From Parvibaculum sp. (GTDB lineage: Bacteria > Pseudomonadota > Alphaproteobacteria > Parvibaculales > Parvibaculaceae): a DNA stretch of 64,000 nucleotides. The position numbers and the translations under genes were made by a program. Numbering within the stretch: position 1 is the first letter of the stretch; each line of letters starts with the position of its first letter. The stretch is from positions 1,683,701-1,747,700 of the forward strand of contig JAEPQD010000001.1 of the NCBI GenBank assembly GCA_017642695.1, given 5' to 3'. Below are positions 35,134-44,029 of the stretch, in pieces. Under the pieces are notes generated by a model. That model made no database searches. It saw only the letters and a list, made by a program, of their open reading frames with translations, and was not told where the DNA came from.

Positions 35134-35359
35134 GCTGTTACCCCTCGTCACGGCAGCCCCCATTGCCCGCTTCGTGAACGTACTCCCGGTCCGGCTTGTC
35201 GCGTCCACCGGTTTGCTTAAAGAAGTACGAATGAGTCTAATGCCGCGCGCGTCGCGCCGCAAACGGGAAACGGCGATAAGGTGAACGCAAAGCCCGCGGA
35301 ATGGCGGAAAGCCGTGGGTTACGGCAACAAACGGATACAAAGAGGGACGGGAACCCACA

Positions 35360-35692
35360 ATGGAGGCCGCGCCGCGACTGAAAGCGGAGATCTGGGTGAA
35401 GGCGCTGATCCGCCGTTGCGAGGCGGCGGGCGTGACCGCGATGGTGGTGCGGCGTGGCGATGCGACCTCCGGCACCGTCCTCGTCAAGGTAAACACGCTG
35501 GACGGCGAGGCCCGGGTCTACAGTCCCGCCCGTGACGGTGACGGCGCGCTTGTCTGGCTGCCGAGAGAAAAGCAGGCCGAGCCCGAAACCGACGCCTATA
35601 TAGAGAAGCAGCGCTCCTTCGACCCGGACATCTGGGTGGTCGAGATCGAAGATCGCGAGGGACGCCATTTCCTGCAGGACAAGGTCGGTTAG
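35360..35692 (+). CDS. DUF1491 family protein
   Basis: A 110-residue protein matching DUF1491: PRLKAEIWVKALIRRCEAAG, then VKVNTLDGEARVYSP and DPDIWVVEIEDREGRHFL. This is a conserved small alphaproteobacterial family of unknown function. No signal or membrane segment. It ends in a 4-bp convergent overlap with the CDF transporter. Confidence 0.88.
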   Translation: MEAAPRLKAEIWVKALIRRCEAAGVTAMVVRRGDATSGTVLVKVNTLDGEARVYSPARDGDGALVWLPREKQAEPETDAYIEKQRSFDPDIWVVEIEDREGRHFLQDKVG

Positions 35693-36324
35693 CGCACCGT
35701 GCTCAAGGTCGTGGCGCCGAGCTCGCCGCGCGCCTGCCGCAGAACCGTCCATGCGCCCTGAAGCGCGAGCGTGGACATGACCGCCGCGACCGCGATGTCG
35801 GGCCAGGCGGTGTTCGTGCCGAAGACGCCCAGCGCCGCGAGAAGCACGGCACAATTTCCAAGGACATCGTTGCGCGAACAGAGCCAGACGGAGCGCATGT
35901 TGCTGTCGCCCGAACGGTAGCGCCAGAGCAGAGCGAAGACGATCGTGTTGGCGAGCAGTGCGGCGAATCCTACGACACCCATCGTGAAGGCTTCGGGGGC
36001 TTCGCCATAGGCTATGTGCCAGACGGTTGCGCCCGCGACCCAGAACCCGAGCAGCGCCATCGCGCCGCCTTTCGCGAGGGCGGCCATGGCGCGTGCGCGG
36101 AGCGACATGCCGATGACGAAAAGGCTGATCGCATAGGTCGCCGTGTCGCCGAGGAAATCGAGGGCGTCGGCCTGCAGCGCGACCGACCCGGCGGCAAGGC
36201 CCGCGCCGATTTCGATGGCGAACATGACACCGTTGATCGCGAGCGCGGCCCAGAGCACACGCCGGTAGGCGGCGTCGCGCAGACGCGCTTCCGAGGTTTC
36301 GGGGCCGCAGCACTGTCCGCTCAT
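35689..36324 (-). CDS. CDF-family divalent metal cation exporter
   Basis: A 211-residue, six-helix cation diffusion facilitator without the usual C-terminal cytosolic domain. The metal site in helix 2 is ALQADALDFLGDTATY (D-x3-D, as in YiiP). In helix 5, the usual H-x3-D reads LCSRNDVLGN, i.e. C-x3-D, which would favour softer ions. The N-terminus begins MSGQCCGPET with a Cys pair. It is divergent from a MerR regulator and its promoter holds a MerR-type operator. Likely exports Zn2+, Cd2+, Pb2+ or similar; the exact ion is not determined. Confidence 0.9.
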   Translation of the reverse strand: MSGQCCGPETSEARLRDAAYRRVLWAALAINGVMFAIEIGAGLAAGSVALQADALDFLGDTATYAISLFVIGMSLRARAMAALAKGGAMALLGFWVAGATVWHIAYGEAPEAFTMGVVGFAALLANTIVFALLWRYRSGDSNMRSVWLCSRNDVLGNCAVLLAALGVFGTNTAWPDIAVAAVMSTLALQGAWTVLRQARGELGATTLSTVR

Positions 36325-36362
36325 TGCTTTCCTCACCTGGTGAGTTCCATGTTACTAGAGTG

Positions 36363-36387
36363 GGGTCTATAGTAACTATAGGGTCAA
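36363..36387 (-). promoter_or_regulatory. MerR-type promoter-operator of the CDF gene
   Basis: On the minus strand, TTGACC (36387-36382) is followed directly by CTATAGTTACTATAG (36381-36367), a perfect 7-1-7 dyad, and then ACCCC. This is the classic layout for MerR/ZntR/CadR activation, with the dyad in an over-long (about 19-20 bp) spacer before a -10-like ACTCTA near 36361-36356. The divergent merR-type gene starts 5 bases from the element. Confidence 0.88.
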
Positions 36388-36391
36388 GGCC

Positions 36392-36793
36392 ATGAGCGAC
36401 GGAACGAGCATCGGCGGTCTGGCGAGAGCGACCGGCACCAAGGTCGTGACCATTCGCTACTACGAAAAGATCGGACTGCTGCCGGAACCGCCCCGGACAA
36501 GCGGCAATTACCGCACCTATGACGCGAGCCACCGCGAGCGGCTGCACTTCATCCGCCGATGCCGCGATCTCGGCTTCACGCTGGAGCAGGTGCGCGAATT
36601 GCTTGACCTCTCGAAGAAGACGGACAGGGACTGCGCCGCGGTGGACCGGCTTGCGCTCGACCACCTTGCGGAGATCAAACGCAAGATCGCCGACCTGAAA
36701 CGGCTGGAGAAGGAATTGCGGCGCCTGAGCGCGTGCTGCCAAGGTGGAACGATCGGCGACTGCCGGATCATCGAGGCGTTGTCGGCAACGTAG
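36392..36793 (+). CDS. MerR-family divalent metal-responsive regulator
   Basis: A 133-residue MerR protein. The DNA-binding domain is SIGGLARATGTKVVTIRYYEKIGLLP, followed by GNYRTYDASHRERLHFIRR; a long coiled-coil follows. The metal-binding set is Cys in TDRDCAAVD (near residue 79), and CCQGGTIGDCRIIEAL at the C-terminus, which fits the ZntR/CadR/PbrR subgroup. It would bend the CDF promoter into an active form when bound to metal. Divergent from the CDF gene across the operator. Confidence 0.93.
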   Translation: MSDGTSIGGLARATGTKVVTIRYYEKIGLLPEPPRTSGNYRTYDASHRERLHFIRRCRDLGFTLEQVRELLDLSKKTDRDCAAVDRLALDHLAEIKRKIADLKRLEKELRRLSACCQGGTIGDCRIIEALSAT

Positions 36794-36802
36794 CGCCGGG
36801 GA

Positions 36803-36849
36803 TCACGGCCTCATGAACATCCAGAGGCCGTTCACGGCCTCATGAACAT
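36803..36849. repeat. 18-bp direct repeat that duplicates a gene end
   Basis: TCACGGCCTCATGAACAT occurs at 36803-36820 and again at 36832-36849. On the minus strand the right copy encodes the last residues Met-Phe-Met-Arg-Pro and stop of the small gene at 36832; the left copy lies just beyond that stop. Confidence 0.8.
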
Positions 36850-37050
36850 GAAGTCTTCGTCCGGGTCCAGGTGGTCCGCCGCTTCCATGATCTCGGTACG
36901 GATGTCCTCGGGCGTGCGCGTCTCGCGCCAGATGCGCAGCACCTTCTCGAACATGATGCGGGCCATGGCATCCGTCGAAATCTTCTTCTCGGCGGCCTCG
37001 GCCAGGGCGGCTTCGATATGCGGCTCGATGATATCGCGTGCAGTCGTCAT
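36832..37050 (-). CDS. Small helical protein, unknown
   Basis: A 72-residue protein (MTTARDIIEPHIEAALAEAA..., then ARIMFEKVLRIWRETRTPED) that looks wholly alpha-helical and soluble, with an acidic C-terminus (DPDEDFMFMRP). I do not recognise a family. It sits between the merR-type and Ni/Co exporter genes on the opposite strand. A longer in-frame start at 37110 is possible. Confidence 0.55.
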   Translation of the reverse strand: MTTARDIIEPHIEAALAEAAEKKISTDAMARIMFEKVLRIWRETRTPEDIRTEIMEAADHLDPDEDFMFMRP

Positions 37051-37207
37051 GTCGGTTCTCGCTATATGAATGTCGAATACGGCCATGATCGCATGAGCCA
37101 TTCTGCCCAAGGATTGGCCAGTTTGTCGCGCCCGGCCGCCTGAGACGTGCCTTTTTGTCGCGGCCAGCGCAGACTGGCGATGAAATGAGGGTTGGAGCCG
37201 GAACGAA

Positions 37208-37855
37208 ATGCTGCCTTTCGACAGAGGCCAGTTTCTGGATCTGTTTGCCGCCTATAATACCGCGATCCACCCCGCAGGGCTTGCCGCCTATCTGCTCGGC
37301 GGCATCGCGGTGGTGTTGACGTTTTCCGCGTGGCGAAAGCGCGGGCCCGTCATATTCCTGATTCTGGCGGTCATGTGGATATGGACGGGGATCGTCTATC
37401 ACGGATTATTCTTTATACAGATTAATTCCGCTGCCCCTCTTTTTGCGGCCATCTTCGTTTTGCAGGGCGTGGCTCTCGTCCATGCCGCGCTGAAATGCGG
37501 AAATGTCTCCTTCAGGCCGGCGAAGGATTTGCCCGCGCTGTTCGGCGCCTTCCTCGTCCTCTATTCGATGGTCTTCTATCCTCTCCTCGGCATGCTTTAC
37601 GGCGAGCGCTATCCGGCGGCGCCCGCCTTCGGCGTGACGCCTTGCCCGGTCGCACTCTTTACCTTCGGCTTCCTGTTCATGGCCGAGCCGCCGTTTCCGA
37701 AACGGCTCGGCATATTGCCTCTCCTCTGGGCGGCAATCGGGGGTAGCGCGGCAGTTCTGCTGGACATGCCGCAGGACTGGCTCCTCCTTGTCCTGTTTCC
37801 CGTCGCGAGTCTGCTTCTGGTTCGTCCGGCCGGAGACCGCCGCTCCGTCCGGTAG
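37208..37855 (+). CDS. DUF6064 family membrane protein
   Basis: A 215-residue protein with about seven hydrophobic segments, beginning MLPFDRGQFLDLFAAYN and containing MWIWTGIVYHGLFFIQIN and AFGVTPCPVALFTFGF. This matches DUF6064, a family of small multi-pass proteins of unknown function. It lies 44 bases upstream of a His-tailed MFS exporter gene and is probably in the same operon, so a link with metal export is possible. Confidence 0.78.
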   Translation: MLPFDRGQFLDLFAAYNTAIHPAGLAAYLLGGIAVVLTFSAWRKRGPVIFLILAVMWIWTGIVYHGLFFIQINSAAPLFAAIFVLQGVALVHAALKCGNVSFRPAKDLPALFGAFLVLYSMVFYPLLGMLYGERYPAAPAFGVTPCPVALFTFGFLFMAEPPFPKRLGILPLLWAAIGGSAAVLLDMPQDWLLLVLFPVASLLLVRPAGDRRSVR

Positions 37856-37899
37856 CGCAACGGGAAAAGTTCTCCTACCTTCCGCGGGGAGGAGTTGCC

Positions 37900-39240
37900 A
37901 TGCTTGGTGTTCTCGGAAACCGCATATACCGCCATCTCTTCGCGGCGCAGGTCGTGGCCCTTGTCGGCACGGGCCTGATGACGGTCGCGCTGGCGCTGCT
38001 TGCCTACGATCTTGCGGGAGAGAACGCCGGTGCGGTCCTCGGAACCGCCCTTGCGATCAAGATGGGGGCCTATGTCGTGGTCGGGCTGCTGGCGGGCAGC
38101 GTTGTGAACCTCGTGCCGAGGCGCGCCTTTCTCGTGTCGCTCGATCTTGTTCGTGCATCCGTCGCTGTTGCGCTGCCGTTCGTCGACGAGATATGGCAGA
38201 TCTATGTATTGATTGCGCTGCTCCAGAGCGCATCTGCTGCCTTCACGCCAACCTTTCAGGCTACGATCCCCGATATTCTTCCTGACGAAAGGGATTACAC
38301 GAATGCCCTTTCGCTTTCGCGCATCGCCTATGATCTCGAAAACCTGTTGAGCCCCATGCTGGCGGCGGCGCTGGTTGCGCTGGTCGGCTATCACTGGCTC
38401 TTCGGAGGAACCGTCTTCGGCTTCCTCGCCTCGGCGGCGCTTGTGCTGTCTGTCGTCCTTCCATCCAGAGCACCCTCCGTGGCGGCCGAGACGGGGCTCC
38501 GGCGGATGACACGCGGATCGCGCATCTATCTCGCAACGCCGCGTCTTCGCGGGCTGCTCGCGCTCAACCTTGCCGTTGCCGCCGCCGGGGCCATGATCAT
38601 CGTCAACACGGTCGTGCTGGTGCGCACGAATTTCGGCCTCGGCGAGACCGACGTCGCGGTGGCGCTCGCCGTTTTCGGGGGCGGTTCGATGCTGGCGGCT
38701 CTCGCCTTGCCGCGCCTGCTCGATGCGCTCGACGACCGCTCCGTGATGACGGGTTCGGCGGTGGCCGTCGCCGTACTGCTGTGCGGGCTGGGCGGCGTCA
38801 TGGCGGCCGGCGATGCGCGTTATATGTGGCCGGTCATGCTCGTTGTCTGGGGAGCAGCGGGCATCTTCTATTCGGCGATGCAGGTTCCGACCGGCAGGCT
38901 GCTCAGGCGCTCCGCGCATGAGGAGGACAGGCCGGCGATCTTCTCGGCGCAGTTCGCCCTCTCGCATGCGTGCTGGCTTGCGACCTACCCGCTTGCCGGA
39001 TGGCTCGGCGCGGTGGCGGGAATGCCCGCCACGCTCGCCGTTCTGGGAGCGGTCGCCGGGGTTGGCGCGTGCGCCGCGATGATGCTCTGGCCGAGGGACG
39101 ACCGGGAGACCGTGCCGCATCACCATCCCGAACTGCCGCCGCATCACCCGCATCTGCAGGAAGCGGGGACAGGAGCCTTTCACGCGCATCGCTATGTGAT
39201 CGACGACCTTCATCATCGCTGGCCCCCGGCAACGAGATGA
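37900..39240 (+). CDS. MFS transporter with His-rich tail (NreB-like metal exporter)
   Basis: A 446-residue major facilitator protein with about 12 helices. After the last helix comes a histidine-rich tail, HHHPELPPHHPHLQEAG followed by FHAHRY and LHHRW. Nickel exporters of the NreB type have the same MFS-plus-His-tail design. The next gene overlaps it by ATGA and is an RcnA-like Ni/Co exporter, strongly suggesting that this one also handles Ni2+ or Co2+. The ATG at 37900 follows GGGGAGGAG. Confidence 0.85.
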   Translation: MLGVLGNRIYRHLFAAQVVALVGTGLMTVALALLAYDLAGENAGAVLGTALAIKMGAYVVVGLLAGSVVNLVPRRAFLVSLDLVRASVAVALPFVDEIWQIYVLIALLQSASAAFTPTFQATIPDILPDERDYTNALSLSRIAYDLENLLSPMLAAALVALVGYHWLFGGTVFGFLASAALVLSVVLPSRAPSVAAETGLRRMTRGSRIYLATPRLRGLLALNLAVAAAGAMIIVNTVVLVRTNFGLGETDVAVALAVFGGGSMLAALALPRLLDALDDRSVMTGSAVAVAVLLCGLGGVMAAGDARYMWPVMLVVWGAAGIFYSAMQVPTGRLLRRSAHEEDRPAIFSAQFALSHACWLATYPLAGWLGAVAGMPATLAVLGAVAGVGACAAMMLWPRDDRETVPHHHPELPPHHPHLQEAGTGAFHAHRYVIDDLHHRWPPATR

Positions 39241-39950
39241 TGGAGTGGCTGAGCGGGATACAGGGCTGGATTCACCAGTCGGTCCGCAACGAATTCTCGG
39301 CTTTCGCTGCCGCAGGCGACTGGACGGCGGTCCTCGCGATCCTTCCGCTTGGACTGGTCTTCGGCATGGTTCACGCGCTGACGCCCGGCCACGGCAAAAT
39401 GCTGCTCGCTTCCTATCTCGTCGGTTCCAGGCTTTCCATTCTCCGCGGCCTCGCCGTTTCTTCCATCCTCGCCGCCACCCATGTGCTGTCTGCTGTCGTC
39501 ATTGCGCTAGTTGCGACGGAATTGCTGTCCCGGGGACTCGCAGGGGCAGGGAGGGCGCCCGCTCTCGAATGGGTGAGCCGCGGCATTCTCGTTATGGTGG
39601 GCCTGTGGTTTCTCGTTCAGGCGATTGCAGGTGCGGACCGTCACATGCGCCACGAAGGCGCCGCTTTCGGCATCGTGGCTGGCCTCGTGCCGTGCCCGCT
39701 GACGCTTTTTGCCATGATCATGGCGAGCGCGCGTGGCGTTCCGGAGGCGGGCCTCGGTTTTGCCGCCGCGATGGTGCTCGGTATCGCGATCACTCTCGGC
39801 GCGGTTGCGGTGCTCGCCGTCGCCGGGCGGGCGGGCTTCGCGGAGCTTCTCGCCCGTTACGGCGCGCCCACCGCCAGGCTCTCCCGCTCGCTCACCGGAG
39901 CAAGCGGACTTCTCCTCGCGACCTTCGGGCTTTACGAGCTTGCGGCCTGA
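39237..39950 (+). CDS. Nickel/cobalt exporter, RcnA/NiCoT-like
   Basis: A 237-residue membrane protein with about six helices. The helix motif GMVHALTPGHGKMLLASYLV carries the HxxxxGH-type metal ligands, and ATHVLSAVVIALVA and LVPCPLTLFAM are typical of the NiCoT/RcnA superfamily. It is translationally coupled to the His-tailed MFS gene. Direction of transport (efflux) is inferred from similarity to RcnA and from the neighbour; uptake cannot be excluded. Confidence 0.86.
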   Translation: MMEWLSGIQGWIHQSVRNEFSAFAAAGDWTAVLAILPLGLVFGMVHALTPGHGKMLLASYLVGSRLSILRGLAVSSILAATHVLSAVVIALVATELLSRGLAGAGRAPALEWVSRGILVMVGLWFLVQAIAGADRHMRHEGAAFGIVAGLVPCPLTLFAMIMASARGVPEAGLGFAAAMVLGIAITLGAVAVLAVAGRAGFAELLARYGAPTARLSRSLTGASGLLLATFGLYELAA

Positions 39951-40028
39951 CAACGGGCCGAATGCGTCGCGGGTGGCGCAATTCCAGCCTTTCGGCTAGG
40001 GTCCGCCGCAAATATCCGGAGATCAGAA

Positions 40029-41651
40029 GTGAGCACGACCGAAACCGCCGCCCGGCAGGGAAGCGAGGTGGAAACGGAGGTCCAGCACCGCAGGACCTTC
40101 GCCATCATCTCTCACCCCGACGCGGGCAAGACGACGCTGACCGAAAACCTGCTCCTGAAGGGCGGGGCGATCCGCCTCGCCGGACAGGTCAAGGCGCGCG
40201 GCGACAATCGGCGTGCGCGCTCGGACTGGATGAAGATCGAGCAGGATCGCGGCATCTCGGTGACCTCGGCAGTCATGACCTTCGAATACAAGGGCATCAT
40301 CTGCAACCTGCTCGACACGCCGGGCCATGAGGACTTCAGCGAGGACACTTATCGCACGCTGACGGCCGCCGACAGCGCCATCATGGTGATCGACGCAGCG
40401 AAGGGCATCGAGGCGCAGACGCTGAAACTCTTCGAAGTCTGCCGTCTGCGCGACGTTCCGATCATCACCTTCATCAACAAGATCGACCGCGAAGGTCAGG
40501 ACCCCTTCGAACTGATGGACGAGATCGCCTCCAAGCTCGCGCTCGACACCGTGCCGATGATCTGGCCGGCAGGCATGGGCGGGCTTCTGCGCGGTATCTT
40601 CGATCCTGTGAATGACCGCTTCATTCCCTACGCGAAGCCCGGCACCGAACACAGCGACGAGGAACCGCCGAGTCTCGCGGGCGACAAGATCGCCGACTAT
40701 GCGGGTGCAGACGAACTGGCGCATTTCCGCGAGGAGATGGAGCTCGCGCGGGAAGGAAGCCCCGCTTTCGACATCGACGCCTATCGCGCAGGCCATATGA
40801 CGCCGATCTATTTCGGCAGTGCGCTCAGGAAGCTCGGCGTGCGTGAACTACTCGACGCCGTGGCGGAGTTCGCGCCGCCTCCGCGCCCGCAACCGGCGGC
40901 GAGCCGTATCGTCGAGCCGACCGAGCCGAAGGTTTCCGGTTTTGTCTTCAAGGTGCAGGCGAACATGGACGCGAACCACCGCGACCGCATCGCCTTCATG
41001 CGCGTCTGTTCCGGCAAGTTCAAGCGTGGCATGCGGCTCAAACTGTCGGGTAGCGGCAAGACCATCGGCGTTCACAACCCGATCCTCTTCTTCGCGCAGG
41101 ACCGCGAATTGCTCGACGACGCGTTCGCCGGCGATATCATAGGTATTCCGAACCATGGCACGATCCGTGTCGGCGACACGCTGAGCGAAACGGAAGACCT
41201 CGTCTTCACCGGCATTCCGAACTTCGCACCGGAAATCCTGCGCCGCGTGCGCCTCGACGATCCGATGAAAGCGAAGCACATGCGCCGCGCGCTCGAAAGT
41301 CTTGCGGAAGAGGGGGTGACGCAGGTCTTCAAGCCCGAGATCGGCGCGAACTGGATCGTCGGCGTCGTCGGACAGCTCCAGCTCGAGGTGCTTGCCTCGC
41401 GCATCGACAGCGAATACGGCATCAAGGTGCATTTCGAACAGGCGCCCTACGAAACGGCGCGCTGGGTGAGCGCCGAAGATCCTGCAGAACTCAAACGCTT
41501 CATGGAAGCGCATCGCGGCAACATGGCGACGGATCGCGACGGCGCCCCCGTCTTCATGGGCAAGAGCGCATGGGAACTCGGCTACACGCTGGAGAAATGG
41601 CCGAAAGTGAGATTCTCCGCCACGCGCGAGCGCGCGCCCGCCGCCGCATAG
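40029..41651 (+). CDS. prfC: Peptide chain release factor 3
   Basis: A 540-residue translational GTPase. The G motifs are SHPDAGKTTLTENLLL (G1), RGISVTSAVMTFEY (G2), DTPGHEDF (G3) and NKIDR (G4). Domains II and III follow (VFKVQANMDANHRDRIAF..., VGVVGQLQLEVL). RF3 removes RF1/RF2 from the ribosome after peptide release. Start codon GTG with GGAG upstream. It stands alone, with an MscS gene 35 bases downstream. Confidence 0.96.
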   Translation: MSTTETAARQGSEVETEVQHRRTFAIISHPDAGKTTLTENLLLKGGAIRLAGQVKARGDNRRARSDWMKIEQDRGISVTSAVMTFEYKGIICNLLDTPGHEDFSEDTYRTLTAADSAIMVIDAAKGIEAQTLKLFEVCRLRDVPIITFINKIDREGQDPFELMDEIASKLALDTVPMIWPAGMGGLLRGIFDPVNDRFIPYAKPGTEHSDEEPPSLAGDKIADYAGADELAHFREEMELAREGSPAFDIDAYRAGHMTPIYFGSALRKLGVRELLDAVAEFAPPPRPQPAASRIVEPTEPKVSGFVFKVQANMDANHRDRIAFMRVCSGKFKRGMRLKLSGSGKTIGVHNPILFFAQDRELLDDAFAGDIIGIPNHGTIRVGDTLSETEDLVFTGIPNFAPEILRRVRLDDPMKAKHMRRALESLAEEGVTQVFKPEIGANWIVGVVGQLQLEVLASRIDSEYGIKVHFEQAPYETARWVSAEDPAELKRFMEAHRGNMATDRDGAPVFMGKSAWELGYTLEKWPKVRFSATRERAPAAA

Positions 41652-41686
41652 ACATTCACCTCGAACGGGAAGACGGATAGCGGCCG

Positions 41687-42829
41687 ATGCAGGGTGTGCT
41701 GAACAATCTCCAAGAATACTGGTACCTCGTCGAAGACGTCTGGAGAACGGGCGTGCTCGGATACAATGTCGGGGACATTCTGGTCGCCGTCGGTATCTTC
41801 GGACTTTTCTTCGTGCTGCGCGGACTTTTCACGCGCTTCGTGATCGCGATTGCCGACCGTTGGGTCGAGCGCACCGAGACGAAGATCGACGACTATATCC
41901 GCGATGCGATCCGCAATCCGCTGCGATTCCTGTTTCTTGCTCTCGGCTTCTTCTTCGCGACCGAGTATCTCTCCTTCGAGGATGTGGCGAGGACCTTCAC
42001 GGAAAACCTCAACCGCTCGCTCATCATCATTGCGATATTCTGGGCGCTCTTCAATTGCGTCACGCCCGTGAGCCAGGGCCTCAAGATACTGGAGCGCGTT
42101 CTCACGCCGGAGATTCTCGACTGGCTGATTGCGGGCGCGAAGACGACGGTGGTGCTGATCGCGGTGGCGACGATCCTGCAGACCTGGGGCATCCAGGTCG
42201 CACCGATCATCGCGGGCCTCGGCCTCTTCGGCGTGGCGGTCGCGCTCGGCGCGCAGGACCTTTTCAAGAACCTGATCGGCGGCATGTCTATCCTGATCGA
42301 ACGGCGCTTCGGCTTCGGCGACTGGATCAAGGTTGACGGCGTGGTGGAAGGCAATGTCGAGAAGATCGGTTTCCGCTCGACGCTGGTGCGTCAGTTCGAC
42401 AAGGCGCCGGTCTTTGTCCCGAACCAGCATCTTTCCGACAATTCGGTCATCAACTACTCGGCGATGAGCTATCGCCGCATCTCCTGGGTGATCGGCGTCG
42501 AATACCGCACGACACACGATCAGCTCCAGCGGATTTGCGACGATATACGCTCCTATATCGAGGCGACCGACGACTTCGCGCAACCGCCGGCGGCACCGCT
42601 CTTCGTGCGGGTCGACAGTTTCGGCGCATCGTCCATCGACATTATCGTCTATTGCTTCACGAAATCGACATCGTGGGGCGACTGGCTGGAGGTGAAGGAG
42701 GCGCTCGCCTACCGCGTCAAACAGATCGTCGAAGGGGCGGGCACCGGCTTCGCCTTCCCGAGCCGTTCCATTTATGTGGAGACGATACCCCCCTCGCCCG
42801 ACGAAGTGGTCGCCGCGCGGGAAGAGTGA
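41687..42829 (+). CDS. Mechanosensitive ion channel (MscS family)
   Basis: A 380-residue MscS-type channel. Several N-terminal helices precede the pore helix and the signature GLFGVAVALGAQDLFKNLIG, then FGDWIKVDGVVEGNVEKIGF and VFVPNQHLSDNSVINYS. The C-terminal vestibule domain is complete. It would open under membrane tension to release solutes. The length is larger than E. coli MscS (286) because of extra N-terminal helices. Confidence 0.94.
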   Translation: MQGVLNNLQEYWYLVEDVWRTGVLGYNVGDILVAVGIFGLFFVLRGLFTRFVIAIADRWVERTETKIDDYIRDAIRNPLRFLFLALGFFFATEYLSFEDVARTFTENLNRSLIIIAIFWALFNCVTPVSQGLKILERVLTPEILDWLIAGAKTTVVLIAVATILQTWGIQVAPIIAGLGLFGVAVALGAQDLFKNLIGGMSILIERRFGFGDWIKVDGVVEGNVEKIGFRSTLVRQFDKAPVFVPNQHLSDNSVINYSAMSYRRISWVIGVEYRTTHDQLQRICDDIRSYIEATDDFAQPPAAPLFVRVDSFGASSIDIIVYCFTKSTSWGDWLEVKEALAYRVKQIVEGAGTGFAFPSRSIYVETIPPSPDEVVAAREE

Positions 42830-42832
42830 GCA

Positions 42833-44029
42833 TCACGTCTCTTCTGTAACGGCGTCGACGCCGCGGCGCGCGCTTTTCGGCGTATCGCGCGTCGGGTAGC
42901 CGCCGCGGAAGCAGAAGGTCGGTTCCCATTCCGGGTTCTTCACGATCTTCGCAAGGCGTGCCTCCGACTTCGCTTCCTTATCCAATTGACGCTCTCGGTC
43001 GATCGTCTCGACAGGCTGGTTGAGCGGGTGCATGGCGATGCCCGCCGCGCTTGCCGAGAGATGAAGCCGCTGCCAGAGGCGACCGGTGGCGAGTGCTTGC
43101 GGCCGGTCGTAACGGTCGCGGACGGAGATAAGACCGAGAAGGGCTGCCGTCGGCACATGAGAGTCGCGCGTCTGACCTGCCCAGGCGGCATGGCTCTGTT
43201 CGGCGGGAAGGGCGGGCAGGAACTTTGCCGCTGCGAGAAGCGCGGGCGAAAGTCCCGCCGTATCGAGGGCAAGCCCGCTTCGCTCGCGTGCCATTTCGTC
43301 CGGTCCGTCGCGGAACCAGGCATGACTGTCCTCGATCATCTCGTGGTCGGCGACGATTTCCTCGGTCGCATCGATGATGGCCTTGCCGAGCGCTTCGTAT
43401 TCCTCGCCTTCTGTGAAGAGAGAGATGACGACGTTCTCGGCGGCCGGCATGGCGGCGAAGCCACGCAGCAATTCCTCGGGGAAACCGCGCGAGCGATCGT
43501 AGGCGTAGCGGTTGGTGTGGCGGAGCGGGATCGTCTCATAGAGCGGATCGGTGCCGGTATCTGCGCGCGAAAGGCGAAGTGTTGCCGCGCGTACCAGGCC
43601 GCCGCGGGCGATCGCCGTGAGTGCGCCGGGCGCAGCCTCGACCTCGACGGCAAAGCCATTTGCCGGAGCCGCGAGCACCATGTTCTCGACGGCGCAGCCA
43701 AGGCCGATATGCATTTCGCGCAAATAGGGGTCGAAGCTGCCGAGATGACGCGACGTGTCGGCGAGCACCTCGATCTCGGTATCGCTCACGCGAAAGATCC
43801 AGGGCTGTGTGTTGTGCGGATTGGAGGCAAGAATGCCCGCTGCCACGAGCGCAATCGGCGTGCCGGCATATTCGGGCTCGTTCCACATTTCCCACGGATC
43901 GTAGGGCGCGCCTGACGGTTCGGCGAAGACGCCGCGATCATGCGCGCGCCAGACGGCGCCGCCCGCGGCGACAAGCGTGAGAATGCCGGCGCCTTGGAGG
44001 ATGCGGCGGCGCGTCAGTGAGGTGGTCAT
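42833..44029 (-). CDS. Tat-exported nitroreductase-like (Acg family) flavoprotein
   Basis: A 398-residue protein. Its N-terminus (TRRRILQGAGILTLVAAGG) is a twin-arginine signal with a hydrophobic core. The body has the SNPHNTQPWIF segment of the nitroreductase/Acg fold that binds FMN, and later blocks (RHTNRYAYDRSRGFPE, ASAAGIAMHPLNQP). Acg-type proteins have a lidded active site and are thought to sequester or use flavin; enzyme activity is uncertain. It overlaps the upstream TetR gene by ATGA, so it is probably controlled by it. Confidence 0.8.
   Translation of the reverse strand: MTTSLTRRRILQGAGILTLVAAGGAVWRAHDRGVFAEPSGAPYDPWEMWNEPEYAGTPIALVAAGILASNPHNTQPWIFRVSDTEIEVLADTSRHLGSFDPYLREMHIGLGCAVENMVLAAPANGFAVEVEAAPGALTAIARGGLVRAATLRLSRADTGTDPLYETIPLRHTNRYAYDRSRGFPEELLRGFAAMPAAENVVISLFTEGEEYEALGKAIIDATEEIVADHEMIEDSHAWFRDGPDEMARERSGLALDTAGLSPALLAAAKFLPALPAEQSHAAWAGQTRDSHVPTAALLGLISVRDRYDRPQALATGRLWQRLHLSASAAGIAMHPLNQPVETIDRERQLDKEAKSEARLAKIVKNPEWEPTFCFRGGYPTRDTPKSARRGVDAVTEET

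Noticed and set aside
37609..39216. 535-codon open frame opposite DUF6064 and the His-tailed MFS gene
   Set aside because: Arg/Glu/His-rich composition typical of an antisense shadow of membrane protein genes.
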